Origin: Pirellulaceae bacterium
GTDB taxonomy: Bacteria; Planctomycetota; Planctomycetia; Pirellulales; Pirellulaceae
Assembly (NCBI GenBank): GCA_026004795.1
Contig: BPJV01000001.1
Span: 1-64,000, forward strand
DNA length: 64,000 nt
Direction: 5' to 3'
The stretch's first letter is position 1; each line of letters begins with the position of its first letter. The translations under genes were made by a program, and so were the position numbers. Under the pieces are notes generated by a model that worked only from the letters and a program-made list of their open reading frames with translations, did no database searches and was not told the DNA's origin. Positions 55,686-64,000 of the stretch are shown one piece after another.

Positions 55686-57829
55686 TGGAGGTGGAGGTAT
55701 TGGCCGGGCTAAGTTTCGGAAGCGCATGGATGCTCGCCTGGGGCGTGGCGGCCACCATTCCTTTGATTCTCCACCTCCTCCATCGCCGCCGCCAGCATAC
55801 GGTGCGTTGGGCGGCCATGCATCTGTTGATGCGCGTCCTGGAGAAAGAATCGCGACGCATCCGTCTGGAGCAATGGTTGATGCTGTTGTTGCGGATGGCC
55901 ATACTGGCGGTGCTGGCGGTGGCTGTCGCACGCCCTAGTTGGCTGGCGGCCGATGGCCGTACTTTCGGTACCTCTCGTCCTCCCGTGCTGTGGATCTTGG
56001 CCATCGATGGCTCCTATTCGATGCAACAAAGCGTATCGCAGGGAGGCACCGTATTCACCGCGGCCTTAGCGGCCGTGGAGGATCTGATCAACCGAGCGCC
56101 CGAGGGGGATGCGTTTACCGTGTTGATGCTTTCCCAGCCGAGTCGAGCCGTGGTGGGAGAGCCGACCTTCGATCGTACCAGCGTACTGGCTCAAGTCGAA
56201 CAATTGCGCCCCTTGGATCATGGCGCCGACATGGCCAGCGCGATGGCCATCATGCAACGTGTCATCGAGGAAGCGGAGCAGCGCAGTTACCTGCCGCGCC
56301 AGGTACGCATCATGATCTATTCCGACATGGGAGAGGATACATGGCAGCCCGTGGTGGGAGGGGCCGGCAATACCGCTTGGCGGCGGCTGACGCAGGAGGC
56401 CCAGGTATCGGTCGTTCCCATCGTCCCCGATGACCGCCCCAATTATGGGGTTGCTGACCTCCGGCTCTCCACGCTGCGCCCCACCGTGGGACAGTCACTC
56501 GATGTCGATGTAGTTGTCGAGAATTTCAGCGCTCTTCCTAAACAGGGGCTGCCGGTGCAATTGCAAGTCGATGAGCGTTCCGTGGCCTCGCGCCGAATCG
56601 ACCTGTCCCCGTTAGGGCGGGCCAACGTGCATTTCGAACTGCCCATGAAATCGCCCGGACACCTGGTCGTCTCTGCCATCGTCGGCGACGATAGCTTGCC
56701 CGCCGACAATGATCGTTACGTGTCGATCGAGGTGGAATCGGTGCGCCGCGTACTGATCGTGGAAAGGCAATCCGCTAGTGGAAGGTTGCTTCAATTGGGG
56801 CTCGATCCGCAGCCGGAACCTGAAAGTCGATGGAGGATTCAACGCCAGACGGTGGTCGAGGTGCAAACCGAGCAATGGAGCAACTGGGACGTCGTCGTGC
56901 TCGACGATGGCGTGCTCCTCAATGAAGCGCTTCACCAACGGCTTTACGAATTCGTGCGGCGCGGAGGAAGTCTCGTAGCCATGTTCGGCCCCCACACGGA
57001 CCCTGAATCCTGGAATCGCCTGGAGCAGCAGCGATCGCTTCTCGGCTTCCAACTGCTTGGCCCGGGAGAGGAAAGGGATTGGCAGATCGATCCTTTGGAT
57101 TATCGCAGCCCGGTCGTGTCTCCCTTCGCCGGTTATCCTCTGGCCGGCCTGATTACGACGCCCTTGTTTCGACTGTGGCGCATCGATCGCCGGCCGGACG
57201 TGGTCGTCGATGTGGGGACGAATTATGACGCCCCTCTCGTGGTACATCGTCGTTTAGGCCGGGGAGCAATCCTGAGTTGGCTATCGGCGCCTCAAGCGGG
57301 AGCCGACGACAGGGGCGAAGTATGGAATGCCATCGCTGCTTGGCCAAGCTTTGTCCCGCTGCTGCAACAGTCTGTCCAAGCGCTAATGGACCTGGGAGTG
57401 GCGTCGTTGAATGGCACGGTAGGAGAGCCTTTGGAAGGGGGGGCGGTCGACAGTTCGGCACCCACGGTGCGGCTGATCACTCCCGCCGGTGGCGAGCATC
57501 TCTTGACCATGGCTTCCTCGCCCAGCGGAGAAGGGCATTGGCGTTTCGAGGAAACAGACTGGCATGGCATTTACCGCGCCCATTACCCCGACGGTACGAC
57601 GATTCCCTACAGTGTCAACCTTCATGTGGACCAGAGCCGCCAGCGGCGCGTGGCACCGGAGGAGCTTCCTCAGTCAGCGGCGGCCGACGATGCCAGGGAA
57701 CACGAAACGATGGCTGCCGGGCAAGTCGGTGTGCAACCTGCATTGGCCCGCTGGCTGTTGTTCGTGCTGGCGGGACTGCTGGTGGCTGAAAGCCTTCTCG
57801 GAGCCACGGTGGGGAGGCGCCTGCAATGA
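55685..57829 (+). CDS. Large BatA-type VWA membrane protein
   Basis: 714 residues. An N-terminal BatA-like domain with two membrane helices (SAWMLAWGVAATIPLILHLL and WLMLLLRMAILAVLAVAVA) is followed by a VWA domain with MIDAS motif ILAIDGSYSMQQS, Ig-like and beta-rich regions, a conserved EQWSNWDVVVLDDGVLLNEA segment of the GATase-like kind and a C-terminal transmembrane helix (WLLFVLAGLLVAESLLGATV). It overlaps DUF58 by bases GTGA and the following VWA gene by ATGA. This form, with a C-terminal anchor, is common in planctomycetes. Probable partner of the MoxR ATPase in envelope stress or complex assembly; the exact role is unknown. Confidence 0.9.
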   Translation: MEVEVLAGLSFGSAWMLAWGVAATIPLILHLLHRRRQHTVRWAAMHLLMRVLEKESRRIRLEQWLMLLLRMAILAVLAVAVARPSWLAADGRTFGTSRPPVLWILAIDGSYSMQQSVSQGGTVFTAALAAVEDLINRAPEGDAFTVLMLSQPSRAVVGEPTFDRTSVLAQVEQLRPLDHGADMASAMAIMQRVIEEAEQRSYLPRQVRIMIYSDMGEDTWQPVVGGAGNTAWRRLTQEAQVSVVPIVPDDRPNYGVADLRLSTLRPTVGQSLDVDVVVENFSALPKQGLPVQLQVDERSVASRRIDLSPLGRANVHFELPMKSPGHLVVSAIVGDDSLPADNDRYVSIEVESVRRVLIVERQSASGRLLQLGLDPQPEPESRWRIQRQTVVEVQTEQWSNWDVVVLDDGVLLNEALHQRLYEFVRRGGSLVAMFGPHTDPESWNRLEQQRSLLGFQLLGPGEERDWQIDPLDYRSPVVSPFAGYPLAGLITTPLFRLWRIDRRPDVVVDVGTNYDAPLVVHRRLGRGAILSWLSAPQAGADDRGEVWNAIAAWPSFVPLLQQSVQALMDLGVASLNGTVGEPLEGGAVDSSAPTVRLITPAGGEHLLTMASSPSGEGHWRFEETDWHGIYRAHYPDGTTIPYSVNLHVDQSRQRRVAPEELPQSAAADDAREHETMAAGQVGVQPALARWLLFVLAGLLVAESLLGATVGRRLQ

Positions 57830-60120
57830 ATCAGTCGCCCCCCTCTTCTCCGTTGATGATCGAGCAAGCCATCCAAGCGAGCTGGTCGCTGCCGTTGTGG
57901 GTGTGTGTGTTGTACCTTGTGGCGGCCGCTTTGCTGGCCATCGCGGTGTATCGACGGAATTACCATCGTCTCGGTCGAGCAAGCCTGGTGGCCTTGGTCG
58001 CATTGCGCACCACCGTGCTCGGCATCGTCTTGTGGATGCTGTTCGGTTGGATGCAGCAGCAATACCGGACCCAGCCTCCTGAATTGGTGCTCCTGTTCGA
58101 TCGATCAGGAAGTATGGCCACCGCCGATGTGGCCGTTGATGGCGAGTCGGCCGAGCGTCTGCGCACGAGATTGCAGTGGGCCGTGGAGCAGGTGACGGAA
58201 CTATCGGCGCAGCAGCGCCGCCGGTTGGCTGAACGCCATCGCGTACGCGTTTACTCGCTGGCCGAGACCGTCGAGCCGCTGGGAGAGGGAATCGCTCCAC
58301 CGAAGCTACAGCGTTTGGTGGCCGATGGCGGCCAAAGCCGTCTGGGCGAGGGCTTGATTCAAGTCGTGGGGCAGCAGGCGGGAAGGGGAACCGCTGCGAT
58401 CGTGTTTTTCAGTGATGGGATCAACACGCAGGGGAGAGGGCTCGTCGATGCTGGGCGTGTGGCCCGGCGCGCGGCAATACCAGTACATGCCGTGCTGACT
58501 GGTCGTGCCCTCGCCGTTCCCGACCTGGCGATAGCCGACGTGCTGCATGACCCTCACGTGTTCCTGGGCGATCGAGTGATCGTAGAGGTCCTGGTAACGG
58601 GAAACCACGTGGCAGCGGACGATGTGGAGGTGTCCCTGCACCATAGCGACGGGCACGTGGTCGATCGCCAGGTAGTGCGTTGGGCACCCGGGCAGACGCA
58701 GGAGCGTGTCCGGTTGGTGTTTGTTCCCGAGCAACCGGGAGAGATCTCGCTGCGCGTCCAAGTGGCTGCGGCACCTGAGGAATTCGCCACCGAGAACAAT
58801 GTGCAGGAGACGGTCATTCGGGTGCAAGATCGTACGATTCGTGTCCTGCTGGTCGCCGAGAACCCGAGCTACGAATACCGATTCTTGAAGAACCTGTTGG
58901 AACGGGTTCAGGGGACGGGCCCCGACGCCTTGAACGTTTTTCGTCCCCAAACCATTCTCCAGCGCGCCGACGCTCAGTATGTGGCCCAAGATCCTGTCGC
59001 CAGACGCTTGGTGCCCAGCGATGCCGCCTCGATCGACCAGGTGGATGTATTCATCTTCATGGATTGCGACCCCACCCTGATCAGCCGCCGGGCGCAAGAA
59101 TTGATTCGCGACGCGGTGATCGAGGATGGAGCCGGATGTATCTTTGTCAGCTCCGATCCCAAGTTCTGGGGACAATTGCAGGGATGGCCCTTGGGAGAGC
59201 TGCTCCCTGTCGGCCCCGTGGATAACCTGCCACTGGCCGCTCCCTACCTTCCCTATCGCGTCGTTCCCACCCCCATCGGTCTGTCCACGATGCCCATGCA
59301 GTTGGAGACCTCCGATGAAGACTCGATGACCGTCTGGCAGCAATTGCCTCCCTTGTACGCGCGCAGTTCGCTCGGTCCTCTACGCCCCGCGGCACAGGTA
59401 CTCGCCACCGCGGACGTAGACCAGCGTCCGCTGCTCGTGGCGCAATTCGGCGGTGCCGGTCGTATCGCCTTGCAGGCTACCGATGAGACCTATCGATGGG
59501 CTACCTTTCGAGGAAACGATTTGTATTACCAGCGCTATTGGGGACAGATGTTGCGCTGGTTGGGCCGGGGGAAACTGGTTCCATCCTACCAGGTTTCTCG
59601 CCTGCTCATCGAGCCGAAAGTGGCGTCGTTTCACCAGCCAGTACGCGTCGAATTGCACATCGGTAACGAAGTTGACGAGGAGGCACTACCGCAGCAGGTG
59701 ACCGTCACCATCGAGGGACCGGAGCAGCGAACGGTCGGGTTGGATCGCCAACCGGGGCATCGTCGTACCTATGCCACCGTGGTCGAGGATTTGGTCCCCG
59801 GAACGTATCGGCTGACCGTTACCCAGCCGCTGTCGATGGACACGTTGACGCAATCGCTGGAGGTGACCGCACCTCCTGGGGAAACCGCCCAACTGGTACC
59901 TGATGCCGCTGCCATGCGTCAGTTGGCCGAACAGACCCGGGGACGCTTTTACTCCCTCGAGGATGCCCGCAGGCTGTGGCAGGAGCTGCCGACGGGGCGT
60001 CCCGCCCGCATCGGCAACTTGCCGCCTCGCCCCCTGTGGAATCACCCTTTGGTCGTGTCGATATTCGTTCTCGCCATTACCGCAGAATGGTTGTTGCGTC
60101 GTCGTTATCGCTTGCCGTAA
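57826..60120 (+). CDS. Large VWA-domain membrane protein (second of pair)
   Basis: 764 residues. Two N-terminal membrane helices (VCVLYLVAAALLAIAVY and LVALRTTVLGIVLWMLFGWM), a VWA domain with MIDAS LLFDRSGSMATADVA and DAGRVARRAAIPVHAVL, beta-rich middle sections (LRVQVAAAPEEFATENNVQE is a CARDB/Ig-like edge), a glutamine-amidotransferase-like segment with VDVFIFMDCDPTLISRRAQE, and a C-terminal anchor (HPLVVSIFVLAITAEWLL). It shares the overall design with its upstream neighbour and begins with a 4-base ATGA overlap, so the two probably form a membrane heterodimer controlled by the MoxR ATPase (inference). Downstream sequence up to 60615 shows no further operon gene. Confidence 0.9.
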   Translation: MNQSPPSSPLMIEQAIQASWSLPLWVCVLYLVAAALLAIAVYRRNYHRLGRASLVALVALRTTVLGIVLWMLFGWMQQQYRTQPPELVLLFDRSGSMATADVAVDGESAERLRTRLQWAVEQVTELSAQQRRRLAERHRVRVYSLAETVEPLGEGIAPPKLQRLVADGGQSRLGEGLIQVVGQQAGRGTAAIVFFSDGINTQGRGLVDAGRVARRAAIPVHAVLTGRALAVPDLAIADVLHDPHVFLGDRVIVEVLVTGNHVAADDVEVSLHHSDGHVVDRQVVRWAPGQTQERVRLVFVPEQPGEISLRVQVAAAPEEFATENNVQETVIRVQDRTIRVLLVAENPSYEYRFLKNLLERVQGTGPDALNVFRPQTILQRADAQYVAQDPVARRLVPSDAASIDQVDVFIFMDCDPTLISRRAQELIRDAVIEDGAGCIFVSSDPKFWGQLQGWPLGELLPVGPVDNLPLAAPYLPYRVVPTPIGLSTMPMQLETSDEDSMTVWQQLPPLYARSSLGPLRPAAQVLATADVDQRPLLVAQFGGAGRIALQATDETYRWATFRGNDLYYQRYWGQMLRWLGRGKLVPSYQVSRLLIEPKVASFHQPVRVELHIGNEVDEEALPQQVTVTIEGPEQRTVGLDRQPGHRRTYATVVEDLVPGTYRLTVTQPLSMDTLTQSLEVTAPPGETAQLVPDAAAMRQLAEQTRGRFYSLEDARRLWQELPTGRPARIGNLPPRPLWNHPLVVSIFVLAITAEWLLRRRYRLP

Positions 60121-60615
60121 TCGTCGTCGCATGACGATTTCCATCGGTTTCTTGAAGCAGCAGCGCGTGCGCCGCAAGGACCGAATTCGCCGACGCTGGT
60201 GCAGCAAACCGCGAAGCGGGTGAAGAGCGACCGTACGCGAAAAGGTCATCGACGGACCGATGGATTCGTGTCAGGCAACTGCCGCAACGTCCATCGGACC
60301 GGCGGTGACCACCAAGAGCCAATCGCCGTGCGTAGCGATGGTCGATGCAGTCGTACCACCATGAAGCGAAGAAGGACCCCTAGCGTTCTCTGGTGCTCGT
60401 CCATGTCCTCGGCGAGGCACCGCAGTTGGCCAGCGTCGTCGCGACCGGACGGGCTGAGCCCCAACGGGTGTCCTTACGACGACAGGAAAAGCGACGCCAC
60501 GGCCCACCGTTGCCTCAGCCGCCCCAGGCCAACAACAAGCACAGGCGTCACCAGCACCAATGGCCGGCGACGCCTGCGGGAGACATGGCGGAACCTTGAG
60601 TTTCACGGATGCCGA
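60121..60615. other. Intergenic region between the VWA operon and nrdJ; no gene
   Basis: About 500 bases between convergent genes. Several frames are open on both strands, but all are Arg/Pro-rich, overlap one another and lack ribosome sites. No strong terminator hairpin with a T-run is seen. Confidence 0.4.
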
Positions 60616-63513
60616 TTAGCCGCAACCTTCGGAACTGCCGCATTGATGGCACAGGTAGCAGTTCCCATTGCGGACGGTGATGGCACCACAATTGCCACAG
60701 ATGGGGGCGTCGGTTTGAAACATCGCGAACTGCGCGTTGCGATCACCTGGTTGAACGGCCGTTGACGAACGTGCGGTATTCTCTCCCGCCGGGACGCCGA
60801 GCGCGCGAACCGGTTCGCTGGACGCACCGTTGCCATCGGCGCGAGTGGCAACCGACGACACAAGGGCCTTGGCCACTTGCTCCTGATCACTGCTGACCTG
60901 ATCATTGAGGAACGTGAGCCCGAGCCACCGAAAGATGTAATCGACGATACTCTTGGCTTCTCGAATCTCGGGGTTCGTGGTGCCGCCCATTGGTTCAAAG
61001 CGCGTGTGGCTGAACTTGTGCACCAGTACTTCGAGGGGCACTCCATACTGCAGCGACATGGAAACGGCCGTTCCAAAGGCGTCCATCAGACCTCCCACCG
61101 TCGATCCCTCCTTGGCCATGGTGATGAACAACTCGCCAGGCCGTCCGTCGGGGTATAGTCCCACGTTCAAGTAGCCTTCGTGACCTGCAATATTGAACTT
61201 GTGGGTAATCGACTGTCGCGTGTCGGGCAATCGTTCGCGTCGCGGCTTGTAGATTACCTTCGGCTCGCTGCTTGTCTCGCTGCTGCCTTGCTTCGTGTTG
61301 AGCGGTTGGCTTTGCTTGGAACCGTCGCGGTAGATGGCGATGGCCTTCAACCCTAATTCCCAGCCCCAGTAATAAGCATCGGCGATATCTTGTGGCGTCG
61401 TATCGCTGGGCATATTCACCGTCTTACTGATCGCTCCGGACAGGAAGGGCTGAGCAGCGGCCATCATCCGCACATGCGCTCGCCAACCGATACTGCGCGT
61501 CCCCTTGGCCGCCTTGAAAGCGCAATCGAAGACCGGCAAATGCTCTTCCTTCAAGAAGGGAGCCCCTTCGATCGTATCGTTTTCGTCAATGAACTTGACA
61601 ATGGCATCAATCTGATCAGGGGTGTAGCCCAGTGTTCGTAACCCGAGCGATACCGATCGATTGACAATCTTCAGACTGCCTCCCCCGGCCAGATGCTTGT
61701 ACTTGACCAGCGCGATGTCCGGTTCGATCCCGGTAGTATCGCAATCCATCATGAAGCTGATCGTGCCGGTGGGGGCGAGCACCGTTGCTTGGGCATTGCG
61801 GTAACCATACTTTTCCCCCAACTCGATCACCTTGTCCCACAACTCTCGCGCCGCTTCTTTCAAGTAGGCCGGCCCACTGTCATCGATCTGGTCGACCGCC
61901 TCGCGGTGCATCCGCATCACCCGCTGCATGGGTTCAGCATTTTCCTCGTAGGCCTCGAACGGGCCGACCACGGCCGCCATCTCGGCGCTGGTGAGGTTGG
62001 CCGCCCCGTGCAACAAGGCGGTGATCGAACCACACATGCTCCGCGCCGCATCCGAGTCATACGGCAAGCCGGCGGTCATGATCAGACTTCCCAAGTTCGA
62101 ATAGCCCAACCCCAGGGGACGGAATAGATGGCTGTTCATCGCGATGCGGTCGGTCGGGTAACTGGCGTGATCGACCAAGATCTCTTGGGCAACGAAGAAG
62201 ATCCGGCATGCGGCAATGAACCGTTGCACATCGAAGGTCCCGTCCGGCTGGCGGAACTTCATCAAATTGATGCTCGCCAAATTGCACGCCGTATTGTCAA
62301 GGAACATGTACTCCGAGCAGGGATTGCTGGCGTTGATACGCCCGGAATTGGGGCAAGTGTGCCACCGATTGATGGTGGTGTCGTACTGCACTCCCGGGTC
62401 GCCGCAGTGCCAGGCGCATTCGGCCATCTTGTTCAACAGCTCACGGGCGTCGTACTCGGGCGGCTCGCCGGTCGCCTTGTTGCTCACCCATTGGGTCTTC
62501 CACGACTTGCCATCGCGAACCGCTTCCATGAACTCGTCGGTGACGCGGACCGACAAGTTGGCGTTTTGGAAGAAGACGGAGGAGTACGCTTCGCCGTTGA
62601 AATTCGACTCATAACCCTCGCGAATCAGCGCATGGGCCTTCTGCTCTTCCTTCCATTTGCACTGGATGAACTCCATGATGTCCGGGTGCGTTACTTTCAG
62701 CGATTGCATCTTTGCTGCGCGCCGAGTCTTGCCCCCACTCTTGATCACCCCGGCGATCGAATCGTACACCCGCATGAACGACAACGGACCCGACGGTGTG
62801 CCGCCACCGGAAAGTTTTTCTCGGGAGCTGCGGATGGTCGACAAGTCGGTGCCGGTTCCACTGCCGAACTTGAAGAGCATGGCCTCGCTGGTAGCCAACC
62901 GCATGATGTCTTCCATGTTGTCATCGACGCTTTGAATGAAACACGCCGATGCCTGAGGAAATTCGTAGGGATTCTCCGGTTGCTCGACCTGACGCGTTTC
63001 CGCGTTGTAGTGCCATGTGCAACGATCACCACGAACGCCGTACTGGTGGTACAACCCGACGTTGAACCATACCGGCGAATTGAATGCACCGTGCTGATGC
63101 AAGCAAAGCCAGGACAGTTCCCTGTAAAACTGCTCCCCATCCTCGGCCGAATCGAAGTAACCGTCCGCCATACCCCAATCGGCGATGGTTCGGGTTACGC
63201 GATGGATCAACTGGCGAACGCTCCGCTCCCGCTGCTCGGTACCCGGTTCTCCATAAAAGTACTTGCTAACGACGACATTGGTCGCCAACTGGCTCCACGT
63301 CGCCGGGATCTCGCAGTCTTCCTGAGAGAAAAGAACCTTGCCACCGTCACCCTCAATCTTCGCGGTGCGCAGCTCCCACTGCACGGTATCAAAGGGATCG
63401 ACGTCGGCAGGGCAAAATTGACTGGCAATCTTCAGACCAGCTCCTCGGCCCGCACGCCTTTGCCCCTGCTGCTCTGCTACCTGCATCCCAGCGCCTACTT
63501 CCACCGTGGCCAT
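60616..63513 (-). CDS. nrdJ: Vitamin B12-dependent (class II) ribonucleoside-diphosphate reductase
   Basis: 965 residues from ATG 63513, with AAAGGAG eight bases upstream; the frame is open nine codons further. It reduces ribonucleotides to deoxyribonucleotides using adenosylcobalamin, independent of oxygen. Seen: KFGSGTGTDLSTIRSSREKL, GGGTPSGPLSFMRVYDSIAG, NPCSEYMFLDNTACNLASIN with an active-site Cys, VLAPTGTISFMMDCDTTGIE, and the C-terminal domain with MDAFGTAVSMSLQYGVPLE. It ends in a zinc-ribbon CGNCGAITVRNGNCYLCHQC, the C-terminal cysteine pair that regenerates the enzyme. Length and order fit NrdJ of planctomycetes and other bacteria. The upstream region carries a sigma-70-type promoter and a NrdR-box-like site. 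Confidence 0.97.
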   Translation of the reverse strand: MATVEVGAGMQVAEQQGQRRAGRGAGLKIASQFCPADVDPFDTVQWELRTAKIEGDGGKVLFSQEDCEIPATWSQLATNVVVSKYFYGEPGTEQRERSVRQLIHRVTRTIADWGMADGYFDSAEDGEQFYRELSWLCLHQHGAFNSPVWFNVGLYHQYGVRGDRCTWHYNAETRQVEQPENPYEFPQASACFIQSVDDNMEDIMRLATSEAMLFKFGSGTGTDLSTIRSSREKLSGGGTPSGPLSFMRVYDSIAGVIKSGGKTRRAAKMQSLKVTHPDIMEFIQCKWKEEQKAHALIREGYESNFNGEAYSSVFFQNANLSVRVTDEFMEAVRDGKSWKTQWVSNKATGEPPEYDARELLNKMAECAWHCGDPGVQYDTTINRWHTCPNSGRINASNPCSEYMFLDNTACNLASINLMKFRQPDGTFDVQRFIAACRIFFVAQEILVDHASYPTDRIAMNSHLFRPLGLGYSNLGSLIMTAGLPYDSDAARSMCGSITALLHGAANLTSAEMAAVVGPFEAYEENAEPMQRVMRMHREAVDQIDDSGPAYLKEAARELWDKVIELGEKYGYRNAQATVLAPTGTISFMMDCDTTGIEPDIALVKYKHLAGGGSLKIVNRSVSLGLRTLGYTPDQIDAIVKFIDENDTIEGAPFLKEEHLPVFDCAFKAAKGTRSIGWRAHVRMMAAAQPFLSGAISKTVNMPSDTTPQDIADAYYWGWELGLKAIAIYRDGSKQSQPLNTKQGSSETSSEPKVIYKPRRERLPDTRQSITHKFNIAGHEGYLNVGLYPDGRPGELFITMAKEGSTVGGLMDAFGTAVSMSLQYGVPLEVLVHKFSHTRFEPMGGTTNPEIREAKSIVDYIFRWLGLTFLNDQVSSDQEQVAKALVSSVATRADGNGASSEPVRALGVPAGENTARSSTAVQPGDRNAQFAMFQTDAPICGNCGAITVRNGNCYLCHQCGSSEGCG

Positions 63514-63724
63514 AAATCCAACTCCTTTTTCCTTCTTCACCCCGAAACGAAAACAAGCAATTCCAATTCAGTTCCATGTGCCGCGGCCCGAGGAAAGCAA
63601 TGCCATCGAGCACCCGCGTCCGCACTCTGTAGAAAAGTTTCACCCCCCCTTGGCGAGGGGGTAGCGTGGCCCGCTCAGCGAGTGGTCATCCACTACCAGT
63701 AGTATACAGCCGCGCTGTGGACCA

Positions 63725-63734
63725 CAATATATAG
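63725..63734 (-). promoter_or_regulatory. NrdR-box-like site in the nrdJ promoter region
   Basis: The plus strand reads CCACAATATATAGATC; its ten-base core CAATATATAG matches the central consensus of NrdR boxes (C-w-A-t-A-T-a-T-w-G). It lies about 5-14 bases past the predicted transcription start of nrdJ, a position suited to repression. NrdR boxes usually come as two sites about three helical turns apart; I find no good second site, and the outer bases match only partly. Confidence 0.5.
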
Positions 63735-63745
63735 ATCATGGCAGC

Positions 63746-63773
63746 AGTTTAGAGTCTCATTCGATGATGTCAA
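63746..63773 (-). promoter_or_regulatory. Predicted sigma-70-type promoter of nrdJ
   Basis: On the minus strand, TTGACA (63773-63768), a 16-base spacer, and TAAACT (63751-63746). The -35 box is a perfect match and the -10 is four of six. The implied start near 63739 leaves a leader of about 225 bases before the nrdJ ATG, containing the NrdR-like site and a GC hairpin. Confidence 0.55.
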
Positions 63774-64000
63774 ATTCTGTCCACTAAACTTGCGTCCGCC
63801 AATGACTTCGGAAATCGCCACACCGTTTCCGAATTGACGCCCGCACGCGGATTGCGCGACCCAAGTTCTTTCGCCCCATTCGCTTGGGAATTTCCTTCAT
63901 CGCCCCGTTACGTTGTAGCAACGAGGCGCAAAGGCCCAGAAATTTTTATCGCTTTTCCGGCGCAGGAAACAGCAACCCTTTGGACCGGAGAAGATGCGCA

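Larger units (their letters stand above)
63541..64000. other. Region upstream of nrdJ to the window edge
   Basis: About 460 bases. The nrdJ-proximal part carries the promoter and NrdR-like site described separately, and a CCCCCT / AGGGGG hairpin (around 63645-63661) in the nrdJ leader. I looked for a cobalamin riboswitch and saw no B12 box. The last 200 bases, to the right edge, show no gene start I can support. Confidence 0.45.

Noticed and set aside
60199-60765. 188-residue plus-strand frame downstream of the VWA operon
   Set aside because: Runs into the antisense of nrdJ, is low-complexity Arg/Thr-rich and has no ribosome site.
63541-63800. Cobalamin riboswitch upstream of nrdJ
   Set aside because: Expected for a B12-dependent enzyme, but no B12-box-like sequence or suitable junction was found in the leader.
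1-64000. tRNA, rRNA or CRISPR arrays
   Set aside because: No T-loop-like GGTTCGANTCC context with a cloverleaf, no rRNA segment and no regularly spaced direct repeats with unique spacers were found; the REP arrays have variable spacing and only a short core.

Overview
The window looks like a chromosomal piece of a planctomycete, most likely of the Pirellula/Rhodopirellula type (order Pirellulales). This rests on gene content, not on any search: an FG-GAP/ASPIC-UnbV protein, a PVC-type membrane-bound dehydrogenase with a C-terminal haem motif, a Tat-exported Gfo/Idh/MocA oxidoreductase, a sulfatase, MoxR/DUF58/BatA-type VWA genes, cysteine-rich repeat secreted proteins and a RAYT-like transposase. 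The DNA is moderately GC-rich, genes lie on both strands in short operons, and I found no rRNA, tRNA or CRISPR.

Layout. 0-6 kb: the end of a TPR gene, a TPR + FG-GAP/UnbV operon, an exported M20 amidohydrolase and type I IPP isomerase. 6-11 kb: a glycerol block, glpD-glpK on the minus strand divergent from glpF. 11-12 kb: a small secreted protein built of identical 59-residue cysteine-rich repeats, with its own terminator. 12-19 kb: a membrane-anchored methyltransferase, nadC, the PVC dehydrogenase/cytochrome and a MocA-type oxidoreductase. 19.6-22.3 kb: an anti-sigma-like membrane protein, a DUF2237 protein and an M48-like protease. 22.5-28.4 kb: flagellar genes csrA, fliC and a very large fliD. 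29-33 kb: GDP-mannose dehydratase and two GT4 glycosyltransferases, the first frameshifted in a C8 tract. 33-38 kb: a UvrA-family protein, ilvC and ilvH. 38-42 kb: a mobile/repeat island. 42-46 kb: SDR epimerase, APH-like kinase, sulfatase and a possible structured RNA. 46-50 kb: a PAS histidine kinase with two response regulators. 50.5-53.5 kb: a JmjC/cupin-like oxygenase overlapping a GNAT/BioF2-type protein, then tatD. 53.7-60.1 kb: moxR, DUF58 and two large VWA membrane proteins in an overlapping operon. 60.6-63.5 kb: B12-dependent ribonucleotide reductase nrdJ with a recognisable promoter and NrdR-box-like site.

The most distinctive part is 38.2-41.9 kb. A RAYT-like (Y1/HUH) transposase gene has short repeats with core GGGTGGCACCG on both sides in inverted orientation, the layout of a REPtron. 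An IS4-type element with 18-bp terminal inverted repeats has landed inside one repeat copy and made a 5-bp GGTGG target duplication; removing it on paper restores a perfect repeat unit. Other points to follow are the frameshifted glycosyltransferase (phase variation or assembly error), the clustering of C-runs of 8 or more in the flagellar/glycan region, the cysteine-rich repeat protein, and the hairpin-rich minus-strand locus at 45.7 kb ending in eight U residues.
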